Shown: positions 8,836 through 17,891 of the stretch, piece after piece
Layout of the letters: each line of letters starts with the position of its first letter
Position numbering within the stretch: position 1 is the stretch's first letter
DNA from: Gp6-AA40 sp963723495
GTDB taxonomy: Bacteria > Acidobacteriota > Vicinamibacteria > Vicinamibacterales > UBA2999
Assembly: GCA_963723495.1 (NCBI GenBank)
Contig: CAVRQR010000012.1
Location: 496,001 to 560,000 of the forward strand
Direction of reading: 5' to 3'
DNA: 64,000 bases
Translations under genes and position numbers: made by a program
The notes under the pieces: model-generated
The model's input: the letters and a program-made list of their open reading frames with translations, nothing else
Database searches by the model: none
Told to the model about the DNA's origin: nothing

Positions 8836-9204
8836 ATGATCGTGTGCGTAGTAGACGACCTGATCTTTTCGATCAAGATCTCGACGGCGGCGAAGCAGCT
8901 CGGCGTCGACATCTACTTCGAACGGTCGAAAGAAAAAGTGCTGCAGACGGTGAGGGAGAAGCAGCCATCGCTGGTGATCTTCGATCTGAACAGTGGAAAG
9001 CTGGCGCCGATCGACGCGATCGCGGCAATGAAAGCCGACCCGGCGCTGGCAACGATCCGAACGCTCGGCTACGTCTCGCACGTCGATACCAACACGATCG
9101 AACGGGCGCGCGCCGCTGGCGTCGATCAGGTGTTGGCGCGGTCGGCGTTCTCAGAACGGCTGGGTGAGATTCTGACGAACCCTGGAGCGCCGTCCCGGGG
9201 CTAG
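8836..9204 (+). CDS. Receiver-like (CheY-fold) protein
   Basis: A 122-residue single-domain protein with response-regulator character: CVVDDLIF near the N terminus supplies the acidic pair, and LVIFDLNSG carries the putative phospho-acceptor Asp near residue 52. The conserved lysine is replaced by Arg (QVLARSAF), and the switch Ser/Thr is in GYVSHVD. No output domain is attached. I chose the ATG at 8836 because the upstream frame is antisense to the MBL gene. It may act as a phospho-relay or adaptor; with Arg for Lys, phosphorylation-dependent switching is uncertain. Confidence 0.78.
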   Translation: MIVCVVDDLIFSIKISTAAKQLGVDIYFERSKEKVLQTVREKQPSLVIFDLNSGKLAPIDAIAAMKADPALATIRTLGYVSHVDTNTIERARAAGVDQVLARSAFSERLGEILTNPGAPSRG

Positions 9205-9251
9205 GGACTCGGCGCTCAATCCCCGAAGCACTTGTGTTGACGTGGCAATCT

Positions 9252-10157
9252 CTAAGTCAACAGCCACCAGGCAATCACCGCGCCCACGATCAGCATGACG
9301 CCCGCCAGCGCGGCGACGCGCCCGAAGCTGGTTGATTGTGTCTGCGCCAGTTCCTCTTCTTCACCAGCCACGCCGAGCGCGTCCAGCACGGCAATCGACC
9401 CGCGAAGTGCGCCGGCAAACGCGACTGCGCTTTGAAAGCGCGAGGCCGGATTCGGCGCCAGCGCCTTCAGCACGATCTCGTCGAGCTCCTTCGGCACTTT
9501 CGGATTCGACGCGCTTGGCGCCGACGCGCCGCGATGCAGCGGGCGGCGGGTCGTCAGCGTTTCGTACAGGATCGCCCCCACAGAATAGACGTCGGAGCGA
9601 TCGTCCGGTGTCTCGCCACGCGCCTCCTCGGGGGCCCCGTAGTCAATCAGACGACCATGGTTGCTGTTGTTGTCGAAGCCACTCTGCGACGCCAGCTCGA
9701 ACGCGGGAATCTTCGCCCTGCCCTTTGCGCTGATGACGACGGAATCGGGGCTGAGGCCACCGTGTCCGAACCCGTGACCGTGCGCATCGGCTACCGCGTC
9801 GGCGACCTGGATGGCAATCTCGACCGCACGCCGCACGTTCATCTGGCGGCCGGCGGACTCGGCGCGCAGCGATTGTCCCTTTTGAAACTCGAAGGCCAGG
9901 TACACCCGGCCTTCGTGCTCACCGACACCAAAGAGCGCCGTGACGTTCGGATGGGATAACGCGCTCAGTCCCCGCGCCCCCTCAATGAGCTTGGCGCGGT
10001 CCACGGTGAAGTCGGCCGGGAGCAGCCGGACGGCCACCGTTCGCCCGAGCCGGGTGTCGCGAGCGCGGTAGAGATCACCGGGACCCGACGGCTCCAGCCG
10101 CTCGAGCAAGTTGTAGTGAGCGATGACCCCGATTGGAGCCGGCGCCGATGCGTTCAC
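9252..10157 (-). CDS. Membrane-anchored Ser/Thr pseudokinase
   Basis: A 301-residue protein with the full layout of a bacterial Ser/Thr kinase domain (residues about 12-265) and a C-terminal hydrophobic anchor (about 280-300). The catalytic residues are missing. The VAxK lysine is Arg44 (VAVRLLP), the HRDLKPxN loop reads GHGGLSPDS (Asp to Gly134, Asn to Ser139), and DFG reads PAFE (Asp to Ala152, Gly to Glu154). Structural parts such as YGAPEE and DDRSDVYSVGAILYETL are kept, so it is under selection as a fold. It is probably a phosphate-independent scaffold or regulator. Its start overlaps the stop of the small upstream gene by 4 bases. Confidence 0.85.
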   Translation of the reverse strand: MNASAPAPIGVIAHYNLLERLEPSGPGDLYRARDTRLGRTVAVRLLPADFTVDRAKLIEGARGLSALSHPNVTALFGVGEHEGRVYLAFEFQKGQSLRAESAGRQMNVRRAVEIAIQVADAVADAHGHGFGHGGLSPDSVVISAKGRAKIPAFELASQSGFDNNSNHGRLIDYGAPEEARGETPDDRSDVYSVGAILYETLTTRRPLHRGASAPSASNPKVPKELDEIVLKALAPNPASRFQSAVAFAGALRGSIAVLDALGVAGEEEELAQTQSTSFGRVAALAGVMLIVGAVIAWWLLT

Positions 10158-10408
10158 TTTCGCTCTGCCTCGATGACGCTCTGTACCAGCTCCTTCGCGT
10201 CGCCGATCTGCTCCAGCACCATGGAGATGTCCATCGTCGGCTGACCCGGACGCCTGGCGCTCTGGCAGTAGACACCATGCTGTCCCACCATCGCGAGAGC
10301 GTCGGTCAGAAGGTCCATCGCGACGGCAAGGCGCCCACGGTCGCGCCCCATCATCGTCTCGTGCTTCTCGATCTCTTCGGGGTACCTGCCGAATACGGAC
10401 TTGTCCAT
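10154..10408 (-). CDS. Small helical protein, unknown function
   Basis: An 84-residue hypothetical protein starting MDKSVFGRYPEEIEKHE. It is hydrophilic, with a probable long helix in RLAVAMDLLTDALAMVG and another in VLEQIGDAKELVQSVI; no known motif. An ATG four codons upstream (10420) is possible but lies in a stutter repeat. Its stop overlaps the start of the pseudokinase gene (ATGA type), so translation is likely coupled and the two products may work together. A cytosolic partner for the pseudokinase is a reasonable inference. Confidence 0.6.
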   Translation of the reverse strand: MDKSVFGRYPEEIEKHETMMGRDRGRLAVAMDLLTDALAMVGQHGVYCQSARRPGQPTMDISMVLEQIGDAKELVQSVIEAERK

Positions 10409-10415
10409 TGTTGAT

Positions 10416-10559
10416 TTCACGATCTTTGATTGTTGATTCGTTGGTGGTTGTCGATTTGTGATTGGTGATTTATTGGCTGATTACTCGTGGCCATTCAAAG
10501 ATCAACAATCACCAATCAACAACGATTCAACAATCAAGAATCAATAATCGAAGATTCAG
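10416..10559. repeat. Stutter repeat, GATT family, inverted arms
   Basis: The left arm holds GATCTTTGATTGTTGATTCG. The right arm is the inverse (CAACAATCACCAATCAACAA and AAGATCAACAATC). It starts next to the start of the small gene and ends 3 bases from the SDR stop codon. Confidence 0.85.
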
Positions 10560-10561
10560 GT

Positions 10562-11272
10562 TCACGCCTTCCTGGGCGGTTGCGCCGGTCGGATCTCCAC
10601 CCGGCTCGGCAGGCTTCGCGCAGGATGGGCAATCAGATCGACGATCACCTCAGCGACATCGTCCGGCATCAGCGCCCATTCGGACTTGGTGTTCGACAGC
10701 CCTCCGAAACCGGTGTTCACGGATCCCGGCAGCACGTAGGCGACGCGAATGCCGTCGTAGCGTACCTCCTGCATCAACGCTTCGCTGAATGCATTGAGAG
10801 CCGATTTCGAGGCGCAGTAAGCGGCACCATTCACGAACGCGTTCTTGCTGGCGAGGCTGCTGATGTTGATGATCCACCCGCCCCCACGCGCCTTGAGATG
10901 CGGGAGCGCTGCGTGACAGCAGTAGAACACGCCACTCAGGTTCGTATCGATGATCCGGTGCCACTCGTCGACGGCCATGTCGGACACCGATCGAAACACG
11001 CCGACGCCAGCGTTGTTGATGATGATGTCGACGCCGCCGAATGTGGAGACGACACGCGCCAGAGCCGACTCGACCTCGGCATACTGACGCACATCGGCAC
11101 GGATGCCGAGCGTGTTGCTGCCCAGCTCCGCCACCGCGGAATCCAGGCGGCCCTGGTCGGTGCCTGTGATCGCCACCGCCGCACCGGTGGCGACAAAGGC
11201 CTTCGCGGTCGCGAGACCAATCCCACGCGAGCCGCCCGTCACGAAAGCAACTTTTCCTGCGAGTGAACTCAT
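10562..11272 (-). CDS. Short-chain dehydrogenase/reductase
   Basis: A classical SDR of 236 residues. It has the NAD(P) glycine motif TGGSRGIG (about 12-19), NNAG (about 87-90), the catalytic Ser in ISS (about 138) and YCASK (Tyr and Lys, about 152-156), then the PGSVNT segment. The substrate cannot be told. The Arg in GSRGIG may favour NADP, as often in SDRs. The stop codon abuts a stutter repeat. Upstream it is divergent from the malate-dehydrogenase-like gene with about 60 bases between. Confidence 0.93.
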   Translation of the reverse strand: MSSLAGKVAFVTGGSRGIGLATAKAFVATGAAVAITGTDQGRLDSAVAELGSNTLGIRADVRQYAEVESALARVVSTFGGVDIIINNAGVGVFRSVSDMAVDEWHRIIDTNLSGVFYCCHAALPHLKARGGGWIINISSLASKNAFVNGAAYCASKSALNAFSEALMQEVRYDGIRVAYVLPGSVNTGFGGLSNTKSEWALMPDDVAEVIVDLIAHPARSLPSRVEIRPAQPPRKA

Positions 11273-11334
11273 GAGAAACCAGTCGAAGCGCGTGTGTTCA
11301 CGCTAATCCGTCAACTAGAATACCCCACTGACTC

Positions 11335-12180
11335 GTGTCGACCGTCTGCATCATCGGAGCTGGCGAACTTGGTGGCGCCATCGCCCACGCCCTCGCGCGC
11401 GGCGAACGTGTGCGGCGAATCGTGCTCCTCGACGATGCCGCGAACGTGGCGGCGGGTAAGGCACTGGACATCCAGCAGGCCGGCCCGATCGAGTGCGCTC
11501 ACGCGCTGCTCGATGGAAGTGCCGACATCACTCGCGTCGTTGGCGCGAGCGTCTGTGTCATCGCCGATCGAAGCGGGCGAACTTCGCAGGAGTGGCATGG
11601 CGAAGAAGGGCTCGCGTTGTTGAAGCGGCTGATTCCGTACCTCGAGGAGTCCCCGATCGTGTTCGCGGGATCCTCTCAGGAAGAGATGCTTCTCGGCGCA
11701 GCTCGCGAACTGCATCTCCGGCGCGAGCGTCTACTCGGGTCCGCGCCTGGCGCGTTGACGGGCGCAGTGAAGTCCATGGTGGCAATCGAAGCGCAATGCT
11801 CACCGACCGAGATCGAACTGACCGTGCTTGGCGCACCTCCCCGCGGCTTCGTCGTGCCATGGAGCGAGGCCAGCATAGGTGGTCAGGCGGTGGAGCGAGT
11901 GTTGACGCAGGTTCAACTTTCGCGCATCGAGAATCGCGTGGCACACCTGTGGCCACCGGGGCCGCATGCACTCGGGCTGGCGGCAGCCCGAGTGACCGAG
12001 GCAGTCCTGACGGCGTCTCGCCGCACATTTGCCGTGCTGACGATGCTTGGCGGCGAATTTGGCGTCCGTGGCAGGGTTGGCGTGCTGCCAGCAGTGCTTT
12101 CGGCCGGGGGCATCGTGGCGACACGTGTGCCGGCACTGAATACCCGCGAACGAGTCCAGGTCGAAAACGCACTGGGGTAG
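11335..12180 (+). CDS. Malate/lactate dehydrogenase-like protein lacking active-site residues
   Basis: A 281-residue protein with the L-lactate/malate dehydrogenase fold: GAGELGGAI nucleotide motif (about 7-15), then LLDD and GKALDIQQA as in bacterial MDH. The catalytic features are absent. The active loop reads ADRSGRTSQEW instead of the usual Arg-rich loop. The VLDxxRFR segment (catalytic Asp, substrate Arg) is replaced by GSAPGALTGAVKSM. The catalytic His of GGHGDxMV is lost (LGAPPRGFVVPW). It may keep NAD binding without dehydrogenase activity. Start is GTG. It precedes the M28 peptidase gene by 11 bases. Confidence 0.72.
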   Translation: MSTVCIIGAGELGGAIAHALARGERVRRIVLLDDAANVAAGKALDIQQAGPIECAHALLDGSADITRVVGASVCVIADRSGRTSQEWHGEEGLALLKRLIPYLEESPIVFAGSSQEEMLLGAARELHLRRERLLGSAPGALTGAVKSMVAIEAQCSPTEIELTVLGAPPRGFVVPWSEASIGGQAVERVLTQVQLSRIENRVAHLWPPGPHALGLAAARVTEAVLTASRRTFAVLTMLGGEFGVRGRVGVLPAVLSAGGIVATRVPALNTRERVQVENALG

Positions 12181-12191
12181 GATCGATCGTG

Positions 12192-13751
12192 ATGCGATCG
12201 TCCCTCCGTACATTCGCGCGCTCGCACTTCCTCGTCCTCGCGCTCGCGGCAGCCTGCAGCGTGCTCGTCGCCGCTCCGGCTGCGATTGAGCCCGATACCC
12301 TTCTCCAGCACATCAAGTTTCTTTCCTCCGATGAGCTCAAAGGCCGAGGAAATGGTTCTGCTGAACTGGAATCGGCCGGCAATTACATCGCAGAGCAGTT
12401 CAAGGCTGTCGGCCTCGAGCCCGGCGGGTCGAACAAAGAGTGGTTTCAACCGTTTCAGTTGTACGCCGGGCTCACGGTCGGGGCGGCGAACAAATTGTCG
12501 ATCGGTATGACGGGGCGGACTATCAGCTTCGCGCTGGGCGAAAGCTATTACCCGCTCTCAGCGCCTTCGAATGAAGATCCCACGAAGCCCTCGACCGAGC
12601 TGCGTGAGCTGCCCTTGGTGTTTGCGGGATATGGTCTCGCGGTTCCGGATATCGGCTACGACGATTACAGAGACATCGACGTTAACGGCAAAGCGGTCCT
12701 GATCTTCAGTCATGAGCCGCAGGAACGCGACGCCAGCAGCCGCCTGAACGGCACACGTCCGATGCCGCAGACGACGCTGTCGGCCAAGGCTGCCCTCGCG
12801 CGTAGCAAGGGCGCCCGGATCCTGCTCGTCGTCAGCGACCCTGTGCACAAGGTCGACGACGCTCCATATGCCTTGTTTGGACCCGATCCGGATGCCGAGG
12901 ACCATGGCATCCCGGTTCTGAGGATCCGACGCACCGAGGCGCAACCGCTCCTCGATGCCTGGCAGCTCGAGTCCGTGGCTCGACAGATCGACAGCGACCT
13001 CGTGCCCAGATCGCGCGCGCTCAGCGACGGAAAAGTGGACTACACCGAGTACCTCGCGAAGAACAGGCGCACCGTCCGTAACGTCGTTGGCGTGCTGACC
13101 GGCAGTGATCCTGCCCGCGCGAACGAGGCCATCGTCATCGGTGCGCACTACGATCACGTCGGCCTTGGTGGCCGGCTATCGGTGACACCCGACAAGGCGG
13201 GAGAGATCCACAACGGCGCCGACGACAACGCTTCCGGCACCGCGTCGATCATCGAAATCGCGCGAGCCGCGATTGCCGACCGCAGCCGATTTCCACGAAC
13301 GCTGATCTTTGTTGCCTTTGCCGGCGAGGAACGCGGGCTTCTGGGATCGGCGCACTACGTCAACTCTCCGCGCGTGCCCGTCGAGAACACCATCGCGATG
13401 CTGAACCTCGACATGGTGGGGCGCGCGAACGGATCAGTGGACGTGAGCGGCCTCAATTCCGCACCGTCGATTGAGTCAGACCTCAAGACGGCCATCAAGG
13501 CCAGCGCGTCATCGCTCAAGATCAAGCGCGAGGGGCCGGGCGCAGGACGCAGCGACGACTACAACTTCCTCGCGCGCCGCGTCCCGGCGATCAACTTCTT
13601 TACCGGGTTCCACAACGACTATCACCGGCCTGGGGACGACTGGCAAAAGATCGATTCGGCGGGCACGAGCCAGGTCGCCAGCCTGGCGCTCGAACTGGCC
13701 GCGGCGCTCGCCAATCGGACGACGCGGCCAGAATTTGTGGCGACGCAGTAG
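12192..13751 (+). CDS. Secreted M28-family zinc aminopeptidase
   Basis: A 519-residue protein with a signal peptide (MRSSLRTFARSHFLVLALAAA). A PA-like insert (about residues 120-270) precedes the M28 catalytic domain. Zinc ligands and catalytic acids are visible: IGAHYDHVG (His), NGADDNASG (bridging Asp), AGEERGLLGS (catalytic Glu pair), LNLDMVGR (Asp) and FHNDYHRPGDDW (His). It probably trims peptides in the periplasm or outside the cell. An in-frame GTG directly before the ATG is also possible. A strong hairpin lies just after the stop. Confidence 0.92.
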   Translation: MRSSLRTFARSHFLVLALAAACSVLVAAPAAIEPDTLLQHIKFLSSDELKGRGNGSAELESAGNYIAEQFKAVGLEPGGSNKEWFQPFQLYAGLTVGAANKLSIGMTGRTISFALGESYYPLSAPSNEDPTKPSTELRELPLVFAGYGLAVPDIGYDDYRDIDVNGKAVLIFSHEPQERDASSRLNGTRPMPQTTLSAKAALARSKGARILLVVSDPVHKVDDAPYALFGPDPDAEDHGIPVLRIRRTEAQPLLDAWQLESVARQIDSDLVPRSRALSDGKVDYTEYLAKNRRTVRNVVGVLTGSDPARANEAIVIGAHYDHVGLGGRLSVTPDKAGEIHNGADDNASGTASIIEIARAAIADRSRFPRTLIFVAFAGEERGLLGSAHYVNSPRVPVENTIAMLNLDMVGRANGSVDVSGLNSAPSIESDLKTAIKASASSLKIKREGPGAGRSDDYNFLARRVPAINFFTGFHNDYHRPGDDWQKIDSAGTSQVASLALELAAALANRTTRPEFVATQ

Positions 13752-13755
13752 ACCG

Positions 13756-13784
13756 TCGGGCGGGTCCTTTGCGGACCCGCCCGA
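13756..13784. terminator. Bidirectional hairpin terminator
   Basis: A perfect 12-base-pair stem (TCGGGCGGGTCC paired with GGACCCGCCCGA) with a TTTGC loop, between the convergent stops of the peptidase and sigma-factor genes. There is no long U tract. Confidence 0.8.
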
Positions 13785-13796
13785 TTGAACACAAGG

Positions 13797-14459
13797 TTAC
13801 GAATACGCCGGTGTCGGGCGATGGAGTGAAAGGCCCGTCGCGAAGGCCTGGAGGCGCTCCCGCAACAGCAACCGACCGCGATGCAGGCGCGACTTCAAGG
13901 TCTGATCCTTCACCCTCAGGCGTGTGCTTGCTTCCTCCGTCGTCAACCCCTCGAAGTCACGGAGGATCACAGGCTCCCGGTAGATCTCCGGGAGATCGAG
14001 AACGGCCGCTTCGACCGCCCGCCGCAACTCAAACCGCAGCAACTCCTCGTCCGGCATATGAGACCAATCGGCGGGCTCGGCTGTCGCGCGCTGGGTCCCA
14101 TCATCTGAGGCTTCGAGCGCGGCCAGGGCGCGATCGCGTTCCTGCTCTGCTGCGCGTTCACCCTTGCGCTGGCGCAATCGCGACATCGCGGTGTTGAACG
14201 TGATGCGATAAATCCACGACGAGAGCGCTGAGTCGCCGCGGAAGGCGTCGATCTTGCGATACACCTTCATCAGCACGTCCTGAGTGACTTCCTCAGCGTC
14301 CTCGCGATTCTTCATGTGCCGCAGCGCCAGCTGGTGAATCTTCGGTCCATACAACTCCGCCAGCCGTCTGACCGCAGCCTGATCTCCTCTTTGAAGCCCG
14401 GCAATAAGCAACCTGTCTTGGGTCCTGTCCATGGGGTCCGCCTCTGTCTTCCTGAACAC
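13797..14459 (-). CDS. ECF-type RNA polymerase sigma factor
   Basis: A 220-residue sigma-70 family factor. Region 2 is at about residues 30-100 (LAELYGPKIHQLALRHMKN, then EDAEEVTQDVLMKVY and ALSSWIYRITFNTA). A charged linker follows, and region 4 is at about 150-205 (LDLPEIYREPVILRDFEGLT, then EEASTRLRVKDQTLKSRLHR). It directs RNA polymerase to a specific promoter set. No anti-sigma gene is adjacent: the neighbours are the convergent peptidase and the divergent CNNM-type gene. An internal ATG ten codons in (MDRTQDRL) is an alternative start. Confidence 0.93.
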   Translation of the reverse strand: MFRKTEADPMDRTQDRLLIAGLQRGDQAAVRRLAELYGPKIHQLALRHMKNREDAEEVTQDVLMKVYRKIDAFRGDSALSSWIYRITFNTAMSRLRQRKGERAAEQERDRALAALEASDDGTQRATAEPADWSHMPDEELLRFELRRAVEAAVLDLPEIYREPVILRDFEGLTTEEASTRLRVKDQTLKSRLHRGRLLLRERLQAFATGLSLHRPTPAYS

Positions 14460-14566
14460 CGACCAAATCAGTCTTATTCCAGCCTGCCAGCTGATCTATA
14501 GAAGCGACTGCTCAGCAATGGGTTACGCCTGGACTCGAAAAGGATGCTAAGTACCTTGGACGCTCA

Positions 14567-15883
14567 ATGGTCCTTGCGGCCAGCCTCGTTATCGCGGCTC
14601 TCCTCCTCGTCAACGCCCTGTACGTCGCGGCCGAATTCGCCGCCGTCAGCGTGCGTCGCAGCCGGCTCCATCAGTTGAAAGAAGACGGCAACGTCTTCGC
14701 CGCCTGGCTGCTGCCGATCGTCGAGTCGCCCGCGGCCCTCGACCGTTACATCGCCGCCTGCCAGATCGGCATCACGATCTCGAGCCTCGTGCTCGGCGCC
14801 TACGCGCAGGCGACGCTGGCCGTCTGGCTGGCACCGTACTTCGCCGCGGTTGGGGGACTTCAGCAAGTCGTCGCCGAATCAACGTCCACCGTTGTCGTCC
14901 TGCTCGCGCTGACGGTGGCGCAGGTGGTCTTTGCCGAGCTGGTGCCGAAGTCTCTCGCGCTGCAGTACCCCACGCAGACCTCGCTGTACACGCTGCTTCC
15001 GATGCTCGCCTCGCAGTGGGTGTACCGCCCGTTCATCAATTGGCTGAACGGCTCCGGCCTCCTCATCCTTCGCCTGCTGGGCGCGCCGCAGCAGGCGCAT
15101 CGCCACATTCATTCACCCGACGAGATCGAGCTGCTCATTGCCGAGAGTCGCGATGGCGGCCTGCTCGAGCCCGATGAACACCGTCGTCTGCAGCGTGCGC
15201 TGCGGCTCAATCTGCGGCAGGCACGCCAGCTCATGGTGCCCCGCAAGCGGATCTCTGCAATCCCGATCGATACGCCGCTCAACGAAGTGGTGAGCATCGT
15301 GGCCCAGAGCCCCTACTCGCGGCTACCGATCTACCGCGGGACGATCGACAACATCGTCGGCATCCTCCGCACGAAGGATCTGGTGCGCTGGTTCGTCGAG
15401 GGCAGTCCGGCGACACTCGCTCAACTGATCCGTCCGATCCCATCGGTTCACGAGAGCGTGACCGCCGACAGGGTCCTGAAGGATCTGCGCGAGCGGCGCT
15501 CGCATCAGGCGCTGGTCGTCGACGAGTCCGGCGGGACGGCTGGCTTGCTCACCCTCGCCGACGTGCTGACCGAATTGCTCGGCCATGTCGGCGACGAATT
15601 CAGATCCGGTCAGCCCGCCGCTGAAACGCTGTCAGATGGTCGCATCCGCCTTCCCGGTGAGACGGGTGTCGAGGACGCCGCACTGCTGCTCGAGACAACG
15701 TGGGAGACCGACGCATCGACCCTCGGAGGGCTGGTCACAGAGGCGCTGGGACACATCCCGTCGGAAGGGGACACGACCATCGTTGGCGACTATGAATTCG
15801 AAGTGGAGCGCGTGAAGGATCGCAGCCCGCAGTCGGTGATCGCCAGGCGAGTTGTCCAGGTGCCGTCGGAGGATGCGCGCTGA
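14567..15883 (+). CDS. CNNM/CorC-HlyC family membrane protein (first of pair)
   Basis: A 438-residue protein with an N-terminal DUF21 membrane domain (four hydrophobic segments in residues 1-150, with NALYVAAEFAAVSVRRSR and FAELVPKSLALQYP). Two CBS domains follow (about 195-325), then a C-terminal CorC/HlyC domain (about 340-425). Such proteins are linked to magnesium or sodium-coupled cation efflux; the old 'hemolysin' label is misleading. Its stop overlaps the next gene's ATG by one base (TGATG), so the two paralogues are co-translated and may form a heterodimer. Confidence 0.9.
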   Translation: MVLAASLVIAALLLVNALYVAAEFAAVSVRRSRLHQLKEDGNVFAAWLLPIVESPAALDRYIAACQIGITISSLVLGAYAQATLAVWLAPYFAAVGGLQQVVAESTSTVVVLLALTVAQVVFAELVPKSLALQYPTQTSLYTLLPMLASQWVYRPFINWLNGSGLLILRLLGAPQQAHRHIHSPDEIELLIAESRDGGLLEPDEHRRLQRALRLNLRQARQLMVPRKRISAIPIDTPLNEVVSIVAQSPYSRLPIYRGTIDNIVGILRTKDLVRWFVEGSPATLAQLIRPIPSVHESVTADRVLKDLRERRSHQALVVDESGGTAGLLTLADVLTELLGHVGDEFRSGQPAAETLSDGRIRLPGETGVEDAALLLETTWETDASTLGGLVTEALGHIPSEGDTTIVGDYEFEVERVKDRSPQSVIARRVVQVPSEDAR

Positions 15884-17182
15884 TGGAGATCGTCATCCCG
15901 ATTGCGATCATCTTCTTTCTCGTTCTCGCGAACGGTCTCTTCGTCGCTGCCGAATTCGCCATCGTCGGCGCGCCACGCACAAGCATCGAACATCAGGCTT
16001 CACAAGGCAGCCGGCTCGCACAACGGGTGCTCTACGTTCTCGAAGACCCGCTGCGGCAGGATCGCTATATCGCCACGACTCAAGTCGGTATCTCGGTCGC
16101 AAGTCTCGGGCTCGGGATGTACGGCGAGCATTGGCTGGCGGAACAGATTCAACCGTGGTTCGTTCGCCTCGAGTCGCTCGGCTGGATCGCTGCCCACACG
16201 GTGGCCAGTATCGTGGCTGTGGCAGTGCTGACCTACCTGCACATCGTCATTGGCGAGATGGTGCCGAAAGCGCTCGCGCTACAACGGGCGGACAAGACGG
16301 CGCTCTACGTGTCGCCTCTCGTCCGAGGATTGCAGCATGCGATCCTGCCGATCGTCGTCGGGCTCAATGCCGTGGGCAACAAGCTGCTACGGCTGGCGGG
16401 CATCGAGCGACGCGAGGTCGATCGCGAGCGCTATCACACTGCCGAGGAGCTCCAGTTCATCGTTCAGGAAAGCCATGAAGGCGGCCTGCTGCGCGGTGAG
16501 TCCGGGCAGTTGCTGCGCGACTTGTTTGCCTTTGGTGACCGGACCGCCGGAGAAGTGATGGTGCCGCGTGTCCTGCTGACGGGTATCCCGGTGGGGGCCG
16601 AGCCCGACGAGCTTCGAGCCATCGTGCGTGCGCACGCCCACACGAGATATCCGGTCTACAGCGGCGACCTCGACAACATCATCGGCAGCCTGCACATCAA
16701 GGAGATCCTTCGTCACCTCGTGTCGAACCAGCCGGTCGCGGCGCGAGACGCCAGGGCACTGCCGTACAGTTCCCGGCCCTGCCCAGCTCGACGAAGTAAT
16801 CGCTGCCATGCGGCGTTACCGCGCGCAGATGGCGGTGGTGATGGATCAACACGGCGGTACGGCCGGTCTCGTCACGATCGAAGACCTGTTCGAGGAGGTC
16901 GTCGGCGAGATCGACGAAGGGCGGGTACGTCGACCCATCGTGCGCGAGGCTGATGAGCGAGTCCGCGTTCGCGGCACGGTACGACTCGACGAAGCAGGTG
17001 CGGCCATCGGCTACTCGCTCGCGCACGAAAAGGTGACAACGATCAGTGGTCTCGTGCTGCTGTTGCTCAACCGTCCTGCCTCGGCGGGCGATGTCGTGAC
17101 GTGGCGCAACGTCCGGATTGAGGTCGTGTCAGCGGCCGGCCGCGGCGTCGGTGAGGCCCTGCTGTCGCCGACCAACAAATAG
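15883..17182 (+). CDS. CNNM/CorC-HlyC family membrane protein (second of pair), frameshifted
   Basis: A paralogue of the preceding gene with the same order: DUF21 domain (LANGLFVAAEFAIVGAPRTS, IGEMVPKALALQ), CBS pair and CorC/HlyC domain. The reading frame breaks near base 16765. Up to there frame 1 encodes the protein (ending ...ARDARALP); after it the next frame continues it (VPGPAQLDEVIAAMRRYRAQ and on to the stop at 17182). Removing one T restores about 432 residues. A sequencing error is as likely as a real mutation. The stop codon TAG is fused to the start of a stutter repeat. Confidence 0.85.
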
Positions 17183-17222
17183 GCTCTCGGCTTTGGGGCG
17201 TCTAGAGCCCAGAGTCTAGAGC
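17180..17222. repeat. Stutter repeat, GAGCCTAGAGTC family
   Basis: Copies of GGCTCTCGG/CTAGAGCCC/AGAGTC fill the space between the convergent stops of the CNNM-type gene and lipB. The repeat supplies the last codons and stop of lipB. An inverted copy lies at 19.2 kb, so the two flank lipB and the E2 gene. Confidence 0.7.
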
Positions 17223-17882
17223 CCTCTCGAAGACTTCCGCGAAGCTTCGCGTGATCGCGTCCTCGACGTCCCGCATCGGAATCGATTGGCCGGTGACCTT
17301 CTCGAGCGACGTAACCCCACGGTCGGTGATTCCGCAGGGAACAATCAACTTGAAGTGATCGAGATCGGTGCGGACGTTGAAAGCGAACCCGTGGCTCGTG
17401 ATCCAGCGCGAGATGCGAATCCCGATCGCGCCGATCTTCTCTGCTCCCACCCAGGCACCGGTGAGCCCTGAAATGCGCCCCGCTGGTACACCATACGCGG
17501 CGCACGTCCGGATCATCACCTCTTCGAGGTCGCGCACATACTTGTGCACGTCGCATCGGTCAGGTCGAAGATCGAGGATCGGGTAACCGACGATCTGACC
17601 AGGGCCGTGATAGGTGACGTCGCCGCCGCGGCCAGTCTCGTGGACGGTAACACCAAGGTCGGCGAGCCGCTCGCTGCTGGCCACGACATTCGCGCGCGCG
17701 ATCTCACTTCGAACGCCAAGGGTTATGACCGGTGGATGTTCGAGCAGCAGGAGCAGATCGGGCACCCGGTCGGCGCGACGTTCTTCGACCAGATCGCGCT
17801 GAAGCGCAAGCGCGTCGTCGTAACCGATCAGGCCCAGCCGTCTGACTTCCAGCTGGCGCACGTCACTCGAACTGACAGACAC
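17202..17882 (-). CDS. lipB: Octanoyl-[ACP]:protein N-octanoyltransferase LipB
   Basis: A 226-residue cytosolic enzyme that moves octanoate from acyl carrier protein to lipoyl-domain lysines, the first step of lipoate synthesis on 2-oxoacid dehydrogenase E2 subunits. Visible features are the family motif GRGGDVTYHGPGQIVGYPIL (about 83-102), the catalytic lysine in GAEKIGAIGIRIS (about 148) and the catalytic cysteine in LIVPCGI (about 181). It lies 9 bases behind the E2 gene, its probable substrate, in one operon with lpdA. The last residues (LDSGL) are encoded by the stutter repeat. Confidence 0.95.
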   Translation of the reverse strand: MSVSSSDVRQLEVRRLGLIGYDDALALQRDLVEERRADRVPDLLLLLEHPPVITLGVRSEIARANVVASSERLADLGVTVHETGRGGDVTYHGPGQIVGYPILDLRPDRCDVHKYVRDLEEVMIRTCAAYGVPAGRISGLTGAWVGAEKIGAIGIRISRWITSHGFAFNVRTDLDHFKLIVPCGITDRGVTSLEKVTGQSIPMRDVEDAITRSFAEVFERALDSGL

Positions 17883-17891
17883 CTGACGTCC

